Assembly: GCF_021568905.1 (NCBI RefSeq)
Contig: NZ_JAKGSB010000001.1
Coordinates: 1,153,712-1,217,711 of the forward strand
Direction of reading: 5' to 3'
Source of the DNA: Zavarzinia marina
GTDB lineage: Bacteria > Pseudomonadota > Alphaproteobacteria > Zavarziniales > Zavarziniaceae
Length of the DNA stretch: 64,000 nucleotides
Of the stretch, positions 1 through 7,669 are shown piece by piece. The notes beneath the pieces are model-generated. The model saw only the letters and a program-made list of their open reading frames with translations. It made no database searches and was not told the origin of the DNA. Within the stretch, counting starts at the first letter, position 1. Every line of letters starts with the position of its first letter. The position numbers were made by a program, and so were the translations under genes.

Positions 1-1
1 C

Positions 2-283
2 AGCCCGCACATGATGCTGATGCGCGTCTCCTACGGCTATATGGAGAGCCCGAACCTGCCGAAGGCCCTGGCGGCGGCGCGCAAGCTCGGCCTCAAGTAC
101 GACATCATGTCGACCTCCTTCTTCCTCGGCCGGCGCTCGCTCCGCCCCAGCATGAAGAGCGGGCTGCGGCCGTTCCAGAACCGGCTCTACATGTCGCTGG
201 CGCGCAATGCCTCGGACGCCACAGAATTCTTCCAGATCCCGTCCGACCGCGTGATCGAGCTGGGCACCCAGATGACCATCTGA
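2..283 (+). CDS. kup: Kup-type potassium uptake protein, C-terminal fragment
   Basis: The open frame runs in from the left edge, so only the last 93 residues are visible. The tail resembles the cytoplasmic C-terminal region of Kup/TrkD low-affinity K+ uptake permeases: a segment reading [15 protein letters not shown], then a conserved [21 protein letters not shown] ending in a short GTQMTI tail. Kup proteins are inner-membrane H+/K+ symporters; the membrane part lies outside the window, so transport function is inferred from the tail alone. The stop codon is followed after one base by the ATG of the next gene, suggesting co-transcription with the RNA methylase. Confidence 0.85.
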   Translation, partial: SPHMMLMRVSYGYMESPNLPKALAAARKLGLKYDIMSTSFFLGRRSLRPSMKSGLRPFQNRLYMSLARNASDATEFFQIPSDRVIELGTQMTI

Positions 284-284
284 C

Positions 285-1055
285 ATGGCGCGCGCGATCG
301 CCATCGACAGCGCCCGGAACGAACGCTTCCGGACCTGGGAGCAATTGCTGGAGGGCAAGGGCATCCGAAAGCACGGTGCCTTCCTGCTGGCCGGGCGCAA
401 GACGGTACCGGAGGCCCTGGCGGCCATGCCCGGCCGTTTCAGCGCGGTGCTCGCGCCCGACGAGGAGACGCTTGCCGCCCTCGAGCCCCTGCTGCCGGAC
501 AGCGTGACCCGGCATCTCCTGGCGCCGCCCCTGTTCGAGCGCCTGGACGTGGCGGGCACGCGCCTGCCGATCCTGGTCGGGCGGGTGCCGGACATGCCCC
601 CGGCCGACCTGCGCCTGCCGCCCCAGGGGCTGGAACTGGTCTGCGCCCTGGGCGATCCCAGCAATCTCGGTGCCCTGCTGCGTTCCGCCGCCGCCTTCGG
701 CGCGCGCCGCATCCTGCTGCTGCCGGACGCCGCGCACCCGTTCCATCCGAAGAGTCTTCGTGCCGGGGCAAATGCCGCCCTGACCCTCGATTTCGCGCGG
801 GTGAGCGGCTGGGCGGCAGTCGCCGGTGCCGCCGGGCCGCTCTTCGCCCTCGACGGCGGCGGGGCGGATCTGACGCGCTTCGACTGGCCGGCCGATCTTC
901 GCCTCGTCCTCGGGGAGGAGGGTCAGGGCCTGCCGGCGGATCTGGCGGCGACCCGCCTCGCCATTCCGACCACCGGCGTGGTCGAATCCCTGAACGCCAC
1001 GGTCGCCGCCGCCATCGCCCTCCAGGCCTGGTTCAGTCGCCGATCCGCCGGCTGA
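285..1055 (+). CDS. SpoU/TrmH-family RNA 2'-O-methyltransferase
   Basis: This 256-residue protein carries the three SPOUT-family motifs in order: a GDPSNLGALLRSAAAFGA block near residue 127 (motif 1), LVLGEEGQGLP near 207 (motif 2) and IPTTGVVESLNATVAAAIA close to the C terminus (motif 3). These form the trefoil-knot SAM-binding site of enzymes that methylate ribose 2'-OH in tRNA or rRNA. An N-terminal region of about 110 residues fits the RNA-binding substrate domain (L30e-like) found in TrmH/RlmB types. The exact RNA target cannot be read from sequence. The gene starts one base after the kup stop, and its end overlaps the convergent membrane-protein gene by 23 bp. Confidence 0.9.
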   Translation: MARAIAIDSARNERFRTWEQLLEGKGIRKHGAFLLAGRKTVPEALAAMPGRFSAVLAPDEETLAALEPLLPDSVTRHLLAPPLFERLDVAGTRLPILVGRVPDMPPADLRLPPQGLELVCALGDPSNLGALLRSAAAFGARRILLLPDAAHPFHPKSLRAGANAALTLDFARVSGWAAVAGAAGPLFALDGGGADLTRFDWPADLRLVLGEEGQGLPADLAATRLAIPTTGVVESLNATVAAAIALQAWFSRRSAG

Positions 1056-2058
1056 TCACGGCGCCCGGCGGCACGCGATCGGCGAGATTGCGGCGCATCC
1101 GGTAGAGCAGGCGCAACACCCCGAACGCGACCACCAGCGGCACCAGGCCGAAGAGGACGCCCAGCAGGGCCCGCCCCGGCCAGGCCGCGAGCCGCGCCGC
1201 GCCCGCCCCGTCCGGCGTCGCGGCGACGGTCGCGCCGATTTCGAGGGGCGGCGGCGGTGCCGCCTGCCCCGGCTTCAGGACGGCGCCGGCAAGGCCGCGC
1301 AGGGGCAGGGCCGCGCCGCCATCCGCCATGCGCACCTCGACCGCCGGGATCAGCAGGGCGATGCCGTCGCCATCGCCGGTCACCGCCAGACGGTCCCAGC
1401 CGGCCGCCGTCACCACCGCATCGCCGGTCGCGCCGACGAGCCGGTCGATCAGGGGCGTCGGGCCCACGCCGGCCCAGGCCGTCACGACCCGGATGCCGCC
1501 CGCCGCCAATACGACGGCGAGCACCAGCATGTATCCGTGAACGACGCCACGCAGCAGCGGCGATCCCTTGCGTCCCTCCCGCCTGGGCGCGAAGCCGGCC
1601 ACCACCGCGACCAGGCCGACCGGCAGCAGGCAGAGACCGACGATGCCGATCGCCATGCCGCCGCCCATGAAGAAGAGATCCGGATCCGCGCGATAGGCGA
1701 TATGGGGATCGTCCGGTGCCAGGCGGACGGTCATCCGGCCGCTCTCGACCTGGGCGGCGACGGTATCGGCCGCGCCGGCGAGATCCCGCACCCAGTCGAA
1801 GCCGCGCACCGCCGTCTCCACCGTCTCGCCGCCGACGGCATAGCGGACGGTGATGCCGAGATCGGTGGTGAAGTAATTCGCCTTCTGCCGGGTCCGGGTC
1901 ACATCGACGGCGACGACGTCGGCACGCACCGCCGGTCCCAGCAGGGCCGACGCCGGGGCCGTCGCCGGCCCCGCCCGCAGGCCGTGCAGGAACATCCAGC
2001 CGAGGAACAGGGCGACGCCCGAGATCAGCAGTGGAATCAAGGTCATCAATCGGATCAC
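1033..2058 (-). CDS. Membrane protein, DUF3592-like
   Basis: The protein has 341 residues with an N-terminal hydrophobic helix (about residues 5-25), a soluble beta-rich segment (45-125), two adjacent hydrophobic helices (130-150 and 170-195), another soluble region and a final membrane helix near 300-320. The soluble part resembles the DUF3592 family of small membrane proteins of unknown function; this assignment is tentative. The GTG start at 2058 is preceded by a GGAAGAGG ribosome-binding site; an ATG four codons later (2046) is an alternative. It converges on the RNA methylase gene with a 23-bp overlap of coding ends. No function is proposed. Confidence 0.7.
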   Translation of the reverse strand: MIRLMTLIPLLISGVALFLGWMFLHGLRAGPATAPASALLGPAVRADVVAVDVTRTRQKANYFTTDLGITVRYAVGGETVETAVRGFDWVRDLAGAADTVAAQVESGRMTVRLAPDDPHIAYRADPDLFFMGGGMAIGIVGLCLLPVGLVAVVAGFAPRREGRKGSPLLRGVVHGYMLVLAVVLAAGGIRVVTAWAGVGPTPLIDRLVGATGDAVVTAAGWDRLAVTGDGDGIALLIPAVEVRMADGGAALPLRGLAGAVLKPGQAAPPPPLEIGATVAATPDGAGAARLAAWPGRALLGVLFGLVPLVVAFGVLRLLYRMRRNLADRVPPGAVISRRIGD

Positions 2059-2213
2059 GGGGGCCCTCTTCCGTCATTCGCCGCCGGGGCGGCCGGTATG
2101 TGCCAGCACAACGTCATCGGTCTGCCATGCAAGGCTGGTGCTTGCGGGCGGCGCCGACATCGGCCAAACCACTTCGGGCATTCTATCCGCTTCGAGACTC
2201 GAAGGATGTGAAC

Positions 2214-3338
2214 ATGAGCACGGCGCCGATTCCCTTCATCGACCTGAAGACCCAGCGGGCGCGCCTCGGCGCCGCGGTCGACGAGGCCATCCTCAAGGTC
2301 GTCAATCACGGCGCCTACATCATGGGGCCCGAGGTCGCGGCGCTGGAACAGGATCTGGCGGACTTCTGCGGCGCCAAGCACGTGCTCTCCTGCGCCAACG
2401 GCACCGATGCGCTGGGCCTCGTCCTGATGGCCAAGGGGGTCGGGCCGGGCGACGCGGTCTTCGTGCCCGCCTTCACCTTCGTCGCGACGGCCGAGGTGGT
2501 GGCCTGGGTCGGGGCGACGCCAGTCTTCGTCGACGTGCGCGAGGACGATTTCAACATGGACCCGGCCCATCTGGCCGCCTCCATCCGCTGGGCCCGCGAC
2601 AACGACCTGCGCCCCGTGGGCGTGATCCCCGTCGACCTGTTCGGCCAGCCCGCCGATTATCCCGCGATCATGCCGGTCGCCGAGGCGGAAGGGCTGTGGG
2701 TGATGTCCGACGCGGCGCAGAGCTTCGGCGCCAAGCTGAACAACCGCGCCGTCGGCACCTATGGCATCGCCACCTCGACCAGCTTCTTCCCGGCGAAGCC
2801 GCTCGGCTGCTATGGCGACGGCGGCGCCGTCTTCACCGACGACGACGATCTGATAGAGGTTCTGCGCTCGCTGCGCGTCCACGGCCAGGGCACGGACAAA
2901 TACGAGAACGTCCGCATCGGCATCAACGGTCGCCTCGACACCATCCAGGCCGCCGTGCTGATCGAGAAACTGAAGATCTTCCCGGACGAGATCGAGGCGC
3001 GCGACCATGTCGCCCAGCGTTACAATGCGGGCCTCGCCGACGTCGCGACCGTGCCGCGCGTGCGTTCCGGCGCCACCAGCGTCTGGGCTCAATATACCCT
3101 GATCCTCGAGAACCGCGAGCGCGTGGCCGCCGCCTGCCGCGCCGCCAACATCCCGACCGCGATCTATTATCCGATTCCGCTGAGCCATCAGCAGGGTTAC
3201 AAGCATTTCCCGACCGGGCCGGGCGGCGTGCCGGTGTCCGAGCGCCTGTCGGCCGGTGTCCTGAGCCTGCCCATGCATCCCTATCTGGCGCCCGAGGTCC
3301 AGGACCGCATCATCGAGGTCGTGCGCGCCGCCGTCTGA
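2214..3338 (+). CDS. DegT/DnrJ/EryC1/StrS-family sugar aminotransferase
   Basis: A 374-residue PLP-dependent aminotransferase of the class that installs amino groups on nucleotide-linked keto-sugars for surface polysaccharides. It shows the family's opening IPFIDLKTQ, the CANGTDALGL segment that binds the cofactor phosphate, SDAAQSFGA (Asp contacting the pyridine nitrogen) and the Schiff-base lysine in SFFPAKPLGCYGDGG. The pattern is closest to WbpE-like enzymes acting on UDP-3-keto-sugars, but the substrate is inferred. The ATG at 2214 is chosen over an upstream in-frame start because it follows a GAAGGA site and begins with the conserved N terminus. No other polysaccharide genes are adjacent, so the pathway is unclear. 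Confidence 0.92.
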   Translation: MSTAPIPFIDLKTQRARLGAAVDEAILKVVNHGAYIMGPEVAALEQDLADFCGAKHVLSCANGTDALGLVLMAKGVGPGDAVFVPAFTFVATAEVVAWVGATPVFVDVREDDFNMDPAHLAASIRWARDNDLRPVGVIPVDLFGQPADYPAIMPVAEAEGLWVMSDAAQSFGAKLNNRAVGTYGIATSTSFFPAKPLGCYGDGGAVFTDDDDLIEVLRSLRVHGQGTDKYENVRIGINGRLDTIQAAVLIEKLKIFPDEIEARDHVAQRYNAGLADVATVPRVRSGATSVWAQYTLILENRERVAAACRAANIPTAIYYPIPLSHQQGYKHFPTGPGGVPVSERLSAGVLSLPMHPYLAPEVQDRIIEVVRAAV

Positions 3339-3344
3339 GACAAT

Positions 3345-3410
3345 TCCGGCTTTCGGGAAAAATCCGCTTTCGGGAAAAATCCGCTTTAGGGGAAAATCCG
3401 CTTTAGGGGA
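3345..3410. repeat. Four-copy 17-bp tandem repeat in a convergent intergenic region
   Basis: Immediately after the aminotransferase stop, a unit of the form TCCGCTTTCGGGAAAAA repeats head to tail: 3345-3362 (one extra base), 3363-3379, 3380-3396 and a partial copy at 3397-3410. The last two copies carry AGGGG in place of CGGGA. The A-rich ends of the units stand out in this GC-rich sequence. No terminator-like structure is formed by a single unit. Confidence 0.85.
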
Positions 3411-3669
3411 TAGCCCCGCCCCGACGGCCCTGGCCGCCCCCTGCGGCCAGTCCCGTCCGACACGGGGCATTGCATCGGAACGGGATTTCACCGTCTCGGG
3501 CACCGGACCGCGCTTTTCCGGGCCCCCCGGCACCGGAAGAGTATCGTCGCGGCGATGCCCTCGCCAGGCGAAAGGGCACGTCGAAGACGGCGCCTGCCGT
3601 CGGCCGGTACCATAATCCCGAGGCCCCGGGCGTCCTATCCCCGGAACAGGGGGATGACCCGGGAAGGTC
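3411..3669. other. Non-coding stretch between convergent genes
   Basis: Together with the tandem repeat, this makes a 331-bp gap between the ends of the aminotransferase and the response-regulator genes. I see no convincing gene in it. A short inverted repeat (ATCCCC at 3637-3642 and GGGGAT at 3650-3655, 7-nt loop) lies near the regulator's stop codon and could serve as a weak terminator, but there is no T tract. Confidence 0.5.
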
Positions 3670-4338
3670 TCAGACCAGGCCGCGCTTCGCGGCTTCCAGC
3701 GCCGCCTCGGCACGCGACGAGACATGTAGCTTGCGATAGAGCGTCTTCACGTAGCCGGCCACCGTATGGACCGTGAGACCCAGCACTTCCGCCGCCTCGG
3801 CGACGCGCAGGCCCCGGCCGATCAGCTGCAGCACGTCGATCTCGCGCGGGGTCAGGGTGATCCCGTCCGGCTGCGGCGCATCGGCGCCCTGCCCCCTGAA
3901 ATGGCCGAGCATGCGCCGGGCGATGGAAGGCGACAGCGGCGGTTCCCCGTCATCGATGCGGCGAAGAAAGCGGCCGATCTGGTCGAGGTCGCGGTCCTTC
4001 AGCAGATAGCCCTGGGCGCCGGCGCCCAGGGCCTCGAACAGATGGCCGTCGTCCTCGAAGATCGTGGCGACGATGGCGATCGCCCGCGGCCGTTCGGCGG
4101 CGAGAAGGCGGATGATGTCGATGCCGCTGCCGTCGGGCAGGGCAAGGTCGACCAGGGCGATCGCCGCCCGCTCCGGCGGCAGTTCGGCCATGATCCAGGC
4201 CCGGGCGCCCGCGACATCCGCGAAGGCATGAACCTCGATCCCGGGAAACGTTTCCCGCAGCGCCGCGACGAGGGCGGCACGGGTCCCGGGCAGGTCCTCC
4301 ACCACGAAGGCCAGCCGCTGTTCGGCGGACCCGCTCAC
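3670..4338 (-). CDS. LuxR/NarL-type response regulator
   Basis: The 222-residue protein has an N-terminal receiver domain (about residues 8-120) with the acidic pocket in VVEDLPG and the phospho-acceptor Asp in ALVDLALPDG, followed by a LuxR-type helix-turn-helix (about 150-215) with LTPREIDVLQLIGRG and a TVHTVAGYVKTLYRKL recognition region. It is the natural partner of the histidine kinase upstream: its GTG start at 4338 overlaps the kinase stop (GTGA), which implies translational coupling. The conserved receiver Lys that normally follows strand 5 appears in YLLKDRDL. The target genes are unknown. Confidence 0.9.
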   Translation of the reverse strand: MSGSAEQRLAFVVEDLPGTRAALVAALRETFPGIEVHAFADVAGARAWIMAELPPERAAIALVDLALPDGSGIDIIRLLAAERPRAIAIVATIFEDDGHLFEALGAGAQGYLLKDRDLDQIGRFLRRIDDGEPPLSPSIARRMLGHFRGQGADAPQPDGITLTPREIDVLQLIGRGLRVAEAAEVLGLTVHTVAGYVKTLYRKLHVSSRAEAALEAAKRGLV

Positions 4339-6563
4339 GATCGCGCCACCGGCCGCAGGGGCATCTCGAAGGCGACGACGAAGCCTCGCTCGACCGGCGG
4401 ATAATGCACCCGGCCGCCGACCTGCCCGACCCGCTCCTCGATGTTGCGAAGGCCGTTGCCGCCGCCGATGGGCCCGCTGACGCCGACGCCGTCGTCCGCG
4501 ACGGAAACCTCGAGCCGGCCGTCGACGACGGAGACGCCAATCGACACGCGGCACGCGCCGGCGTGCCGGATGACGTTGCTCACCGCTTCCCGGAGGGCCG
4601 AGACGAAGTGCCGGTGAACCCGGTGGTCGACGGTCTCGGCGTCCAGGCGGCCGTCGATCGCCAGCGGCCAGTCGAGGGCGAGACCCGCCGCCGCCAGCCG
4701 CTCCGCCGTCTCGTGCCGCAGATCGGCGACCACGGTCGCCAGCGGCTGGCGATCGCCGGCCAGGGCCCGGGCGATGGACCGGACGTCCGAAATCGCGTCG
4801 CGCAACAGCTTGCGCATGCCGTCGGCATCCGGCTGCTGCAGGGCCGAGAGCAGGCGCGCCCCGACATCGTCGTGGAGATCGCGGGATATCCGGCGCCGTT
4901 CCTCGAGCGCGCCGCGTTCATGGGCGTCGCGGCTCGCGTCGGCATGGCTCATGAACTGCGACAATTGCCGCGCGAGACCGAGGTCGCTCGGCGAGAACAG
5001 GGCGCGGCCGGCGTGGGGATAGCGCAGCACATAGGCGGGCGCGTCCGCCGTCGCCGGCAGGCGCAGGGCCCCCCCCTCCTCCACCAGGCGGGCGCGGGTC
5101 ACCGGCACGCCGGCCGGCGCGATCTCGAGGGGATCGAACAATTCCCGCAGCAGGCTTTGCCAGCGCGCCGCGCGCTCGGCGGCCGAGGGATCGAAGGCGA
5201 CGCCGACCACGGCCCGGAAGAGATCGGATTCCGCCATGCGCGGGCGGCCCGCCGTGCGCCGCCAGATCGCGTCGCGAAACGGTAGGTAGGCGAAGCAGAC
5301 GGCGATCAGCGCGAGCCCCATCGCGGGCTTCGGCTCGAGATCGACGACATAGAGGAAGGCGGCGTCGAGCAGCAGCAGGGCGACGGAGGCGCCTGCGAAA
5401 TAGAGCACCCTGAACGACCATTCGCCGGTCGCGAACAGGCGATAGCGCCGAAGCCCGAGCGCCAGCCCGACATAGATCAGCAGGAAGAAGCCGAAGGCGT
5501 AGCCCTGGGACATCGGCGGCTCCACCCCCGCCAGCAGCGGCGCGGCGATGATCAGGATGAAGGCGCCGGCGCCGATGGTGATGGTGAGGCCGAGCCAGCG
5601 CAGCGCCGCCCGATCGGCGGCGGCGCGTCGCGTGGCCCACCATTGGATCGCCACGCAGCACAGGATCAGGCCCATCTCGATCGCCATCGGCAGATAGCGC
5701 GCGGTGTTCTGATTGTCGATCAGGCGCAGCCGTTCCGACGCCACGGCGAGAATGATCAGCAGCGGCACCCAGGCGAGCGCCGGCGCCGAAACGAGGCGTC
5801 TTGGAAAGCGAAGAAAAAGCGCGATCGCCGCCCCGCCGAAGCCGAGGGCGCCGAGGAAATTGAACAGCGACAGGGTCTGGAACAGGCCCGCGGGCAGCGC
5901 CAGCTCCCGCGTGCTGTAGATGGCCGCGGCATGGGCGGAGAGCACCATGGCGAAACCGCTGGCGAAGAAGATGCGCGGCGCCGCGTCGCGCGGGCGAACG
6001 GCGAAGATCCAGCCGGAGATCAGCAGGGCGGCGACGCCGGTCACGAACTGGATCCAGAAATCGGCGGGCAGCGAGGACAAGGGCCGGCTGCGCGCCGGCG
6101 TCACCACGACGGTCGAACCGTCGCCGAGTTCGATTCCCACCCGGTCCGCCGCCAGAATCCGCGCCAACCGGTCCTGACGGGCCATGAAGGTGTCGAAATC
6201 GTCGTAGGATTCGAAGAAGTCCGGTTCCTGGATCAGGTCCGTCTCGACCGGCACCACGAAGAGACCGGCTTCCGGCACGAAGAGGCGCGTCACCTCGGCC
6301 CCGGCCGGAACAGCGTCCGGCCCGCCGTCGGCGATGGCCCGCACCATCACCGTGCCGCCCTCGCCGATCCCGAAGGAAAGGCCGAGCCAATGCCGGTTGG
6401 TGGCCGTCATCAGGGTGGCGATCATGACGAGCGCGCAGACGAGGATGACGCCGGCCATGAGGCTGGCGGGCGCGTGAGCCTCGCGCGGGCTGGCGTCGCC
6501 GGCGGGGGCTTCGGTCGGTTGCAGGTCGCCGGCGCGCTCGGCCGGCACGGTGCTGAACTTCAT
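4335..6563 (-). CDS. Membrane sensor histidine kinase (NarX/UhpB class)
   Basis: A 742-residue kinase with a membrane helix near residues 34-56, a periplasmic domain (about 60-165), then a block of seven or so membrane helices (about 170-410), resembling the 7TM sensory modules of bacterial kinases. The C-terminal third contains the HisKA_3 dimerisation box ERRRISRDLHDDVGARL (His of RDLHDD is the phosphorylation site) and a HATPase_c domain with EAVSNVIRHA, VADDGVG and GNGLRNIEERV. This domain set pairs with LuxR-type regulators such as the downstream gene. The periplasmic signal is unknown. A CheY-like gene lies 64 bp upstream in the same direction and may be co-transcribed. Confidence 0.92.
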   Translation of the reverse strand: MKFSTVPAERAGDLQPTEAPAGDASPREAHAPASLMAGVILVCALVMIATLMTATNRHWLGLSFGIGEGGTVMVRAIADGGPDAVPAGAEVTRLFVPEAGLFVVPVETDLIQEPDFFESYDDFDTFMARQDRLARILAADRVGIELGDGSTVVVTPARSRPLSSLPADFWIQFVTGVAALLISGWIFAVRPRDAAPRIFFASGFAMVLSAHAAAIYSTRELALPAGLFQTLSLFNFLGALGFGGAAIALFLRFPRRLVSAPALAWVPLLIILAVASERLRLIDNQNTARYLPMAIEMGLILCCVAIQWWATRRAAADRAALRWLGLTITIGAGAFILIIAAPLLAGVEPPMSQGYAFGFFLLIYVGLALGLRRYRLFATGEWSFRVLYFAGASVALLLLDAAFLYVVDLEPKPAMGLALIAVCFAYLPFRDAIWRRTAGRPRMAESDLFRAVVGVAFDPSAAERAARWQSLLRELFDPLEIAPAGVPVTRARLVEEGGALRLPATADAPAYVLRYPHAGRALFSPSDLGLARQLSQFMSHADASRDAHERGALEERRRISRDLHDDVGARLLSALQQPDADGMRKLLRDAISDVRSIARALAGDRQPLATVVADLRHETAERLAAAGLALDWPLAIDGRLDAETVDHRVHRHFVSALREAVSNVIRHAGACRVSIGVSVVDGRLEVSVADDGVGVSGPIGGGNGLRNIEERVGQVGGRVHYPPVERGFVVAFEMPLRPVARS

Positions 6564-6627
6564 GCCACCGTCTTACCGCGAAATGCGGCCGACCGGCAGT
6601 CTACTATCGACGGATCGTCGGGGGTTA

Positions 6628-7002
6628 TCACGCCGCGAGGGCGTCGCGTACCGTCGCCACCAATTCCTCGGAGGCGACGGGCTTGCCGAGCACGTGACGG
6701 GTCAGCGGCCGCAGCTCCGCCATGGCCTGGCCGGCATTGGCGCTGACCACCACGACCGGCACGCCCAGCGATTCGACCAGATGGCGGGTCGCGGTGACAC
6801 CGTCCAGATCGCCCTTGAGGCGGATGTCCATGAGCGCCAGATCCGGGCGTTCGGCCTCGGCGAGCCGCATGGCCGACAGCGCGTCGTCAACCGGCCCGAT
6901 CACCTCGAAGCCGGCGTCGGTCAGCACGGCATCGAGGTAGAAGGCGATGAACGCCTCGTCCTCGACCACCAATATCCGCCGCATCGTCTCTTGCCTGCTC
7001 AT
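6628..7002 (-). CDS. Single-domain CheY-like response regulator
   Basis: The protein is a stand-alone receiver domain of about 124 residues. It has the acidic pair in ILVVEDEAF, the phosphorylation Asp in LALMDIRLKGDLDG, a Ser in VVVVSANAG at the Thr/Ser switch position and the conserved Lys in VLGKPVASEE. There is no output domain, so it likely acts by protein contact or as a phosphate sink in the phosphorelay of the adjacent kinase. Possible starts are GTG 7032 and ATGs at 7014, 7002 and 6984; 7002 is chosen as a reasonable ATG just ahead of the first strand, but the start is uncertain. Confidence 0.85.
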   Translation of the reverse strand: MSRQETMRRILVVEDEAFIAFYLDAVLTDAGFEVIGPVDDALSAMRLAEAERPDLALMDIRLKGDLDGVTATRHLVESLGVPVVVVSANAGQAMAELRPLTRHVLGKPVASEELVATVRDALAA

Positions 7003-7126
7003 CTCGAAGCCCATCCGTCGCCGCCCGTTCACCGCCGTGTTTCCACGTCACCCGGAAGTCGAATGCGGGCCGGGCGCCGTTGTTCCCCGCGGCTCGCGCC
7101 CGCCCCCCATGTGTTGCATGCAAGCC

Positions 7127-7546
7127 TCACATCGGTGGCGGCGCGGGCGCTTCGGCGCCGCCCGTGGCCCCGCGATTGAGATGGCCGGCGATGATCCGCA
7201 GCGCCGCCGCATGGCGATTCGCCACCGTATTGCGGTGGCAGCCGATCAGGCGCGCCAGGCGGGCGACGGAAACCCCGCTGGCGAGCGCCCAGGCGATCCG
7301 GCGCTGCGGCTCGCTGAGAAGGCCGAGCCAGCCGATCGTCGTCTCCAGCCGGTCGATGGCGCCGGGGCTGGGCGGGCCGAGGCGAACGGAAGGGCCGGCG
7401 GCGGCATAGGCGGTGGCGGCATCGCGCACCACGTCCGGCCAGGCGGAGCGCAGGCCGAGGCGGAATCGCGCCTCCCCGTCCGGCAGGCGGCGCAACGTGT
7501 CGGCGGCTTCCCGGAGGCGATCCACAACCATTTCGTTCGTCCACAT
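7127..7546 (-). CDS. DUF6362-like helix-turn-helix protein
   Basis: A 139-residue protein with a central tryptophan (RSAWPDVVRDAATAY) and a C-terminal helix-turn-helix-like segment (about residues 78-120: PQRRIAWALASG..RLARLIGCHRNTVANRH). It resembles the DUF6362 family of small alphaproteobacterial and phage-associated proteins; that label is from memory and tentative. The ATG has a strong GGAGGGAAGG site. It diverges from the XRE-S24 repressor gene, with which it shares a 123-bp promoter region carrying a LexA box, so it is probably damage-inducible or repressor-controlled. A DNA-binding role is inferred only from the HTH-like pattern. Confidence 0.7.
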   Translation of the reverse strand: MWTNEMVVDRLREAADTLRRLPDGEARFRLGLRSAWPDVVRDAATAYAAAGPSVRLGPPSPGAIDRLETTIGWLGLLSEPQRRIAWALASGVSVARLARLIGCHRNTVANRHAAALRIIAGHLNRGATGGAEAPAPPPM

Positions 7547-7566
7547 CGCCTTCCCTCCGTCATGCG

Positions 7567-7595
7567 ATTATCGACGAAACGATACCACCGATAAT
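7567..7595. promoter_or_regulatory. Inverted repeat in divergent promoter (possible operator)
   Basis: ATTATCG (7567-7573) and CGATAAT (7589-7595) form a perfect 7-bp inverted repeat with a 15-bp spacer, starting 20 bp upstream of the DUF6362-like gene. A second, nested CGATA occurs at 7580-7584. The site is AT-rich relative to its surroundings. It is a plausible operator for the adjacent XRE-S24 repressor; binding has not been shown. Confidence 0.45.
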
Positions 7596-7610
7596 GAACA
7601 AAACAAGAAC
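7596..7610. promoter_or_regulatory. LexA (SOS) box, GAAC-N7-GAAC
   Basis: The sequence GAACAAAACAAGAAC is a perfect match to the alphaproteobacterial LexA operator, a direct repeat GTTC-N7-GTTC on the opposite strand. It lies 59 bp before the GTG of the XRE-S24 gene and 49 bp before the ATG of the DUF6362-like gene, where it could repress either or both promoters. Confidence 0.75.
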
Positions 7611-7613
7611 ATT

Positions 7614-7630
7614 TTGCCCAAATCGGGCAA
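7614..7630. promoter_or_regulatory. 17-bp palindrome (possible repressor operator)
   Basis: TTGCCC (7614-7619) and GGGCAA (7625-7630) are perfect 6-bp arms with a 5-bp centre, located 39 bp before the XRE-S24 start codon and directly beside the LexA box. Phage-type repressors with this domain architecture usually bind such palindromes and regulate themselves. Confidence 0.5.
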
Positions 7631-7669
7631 TTGATGTAAAGTCCGAGGATACATTCCGGGAGCAACACC

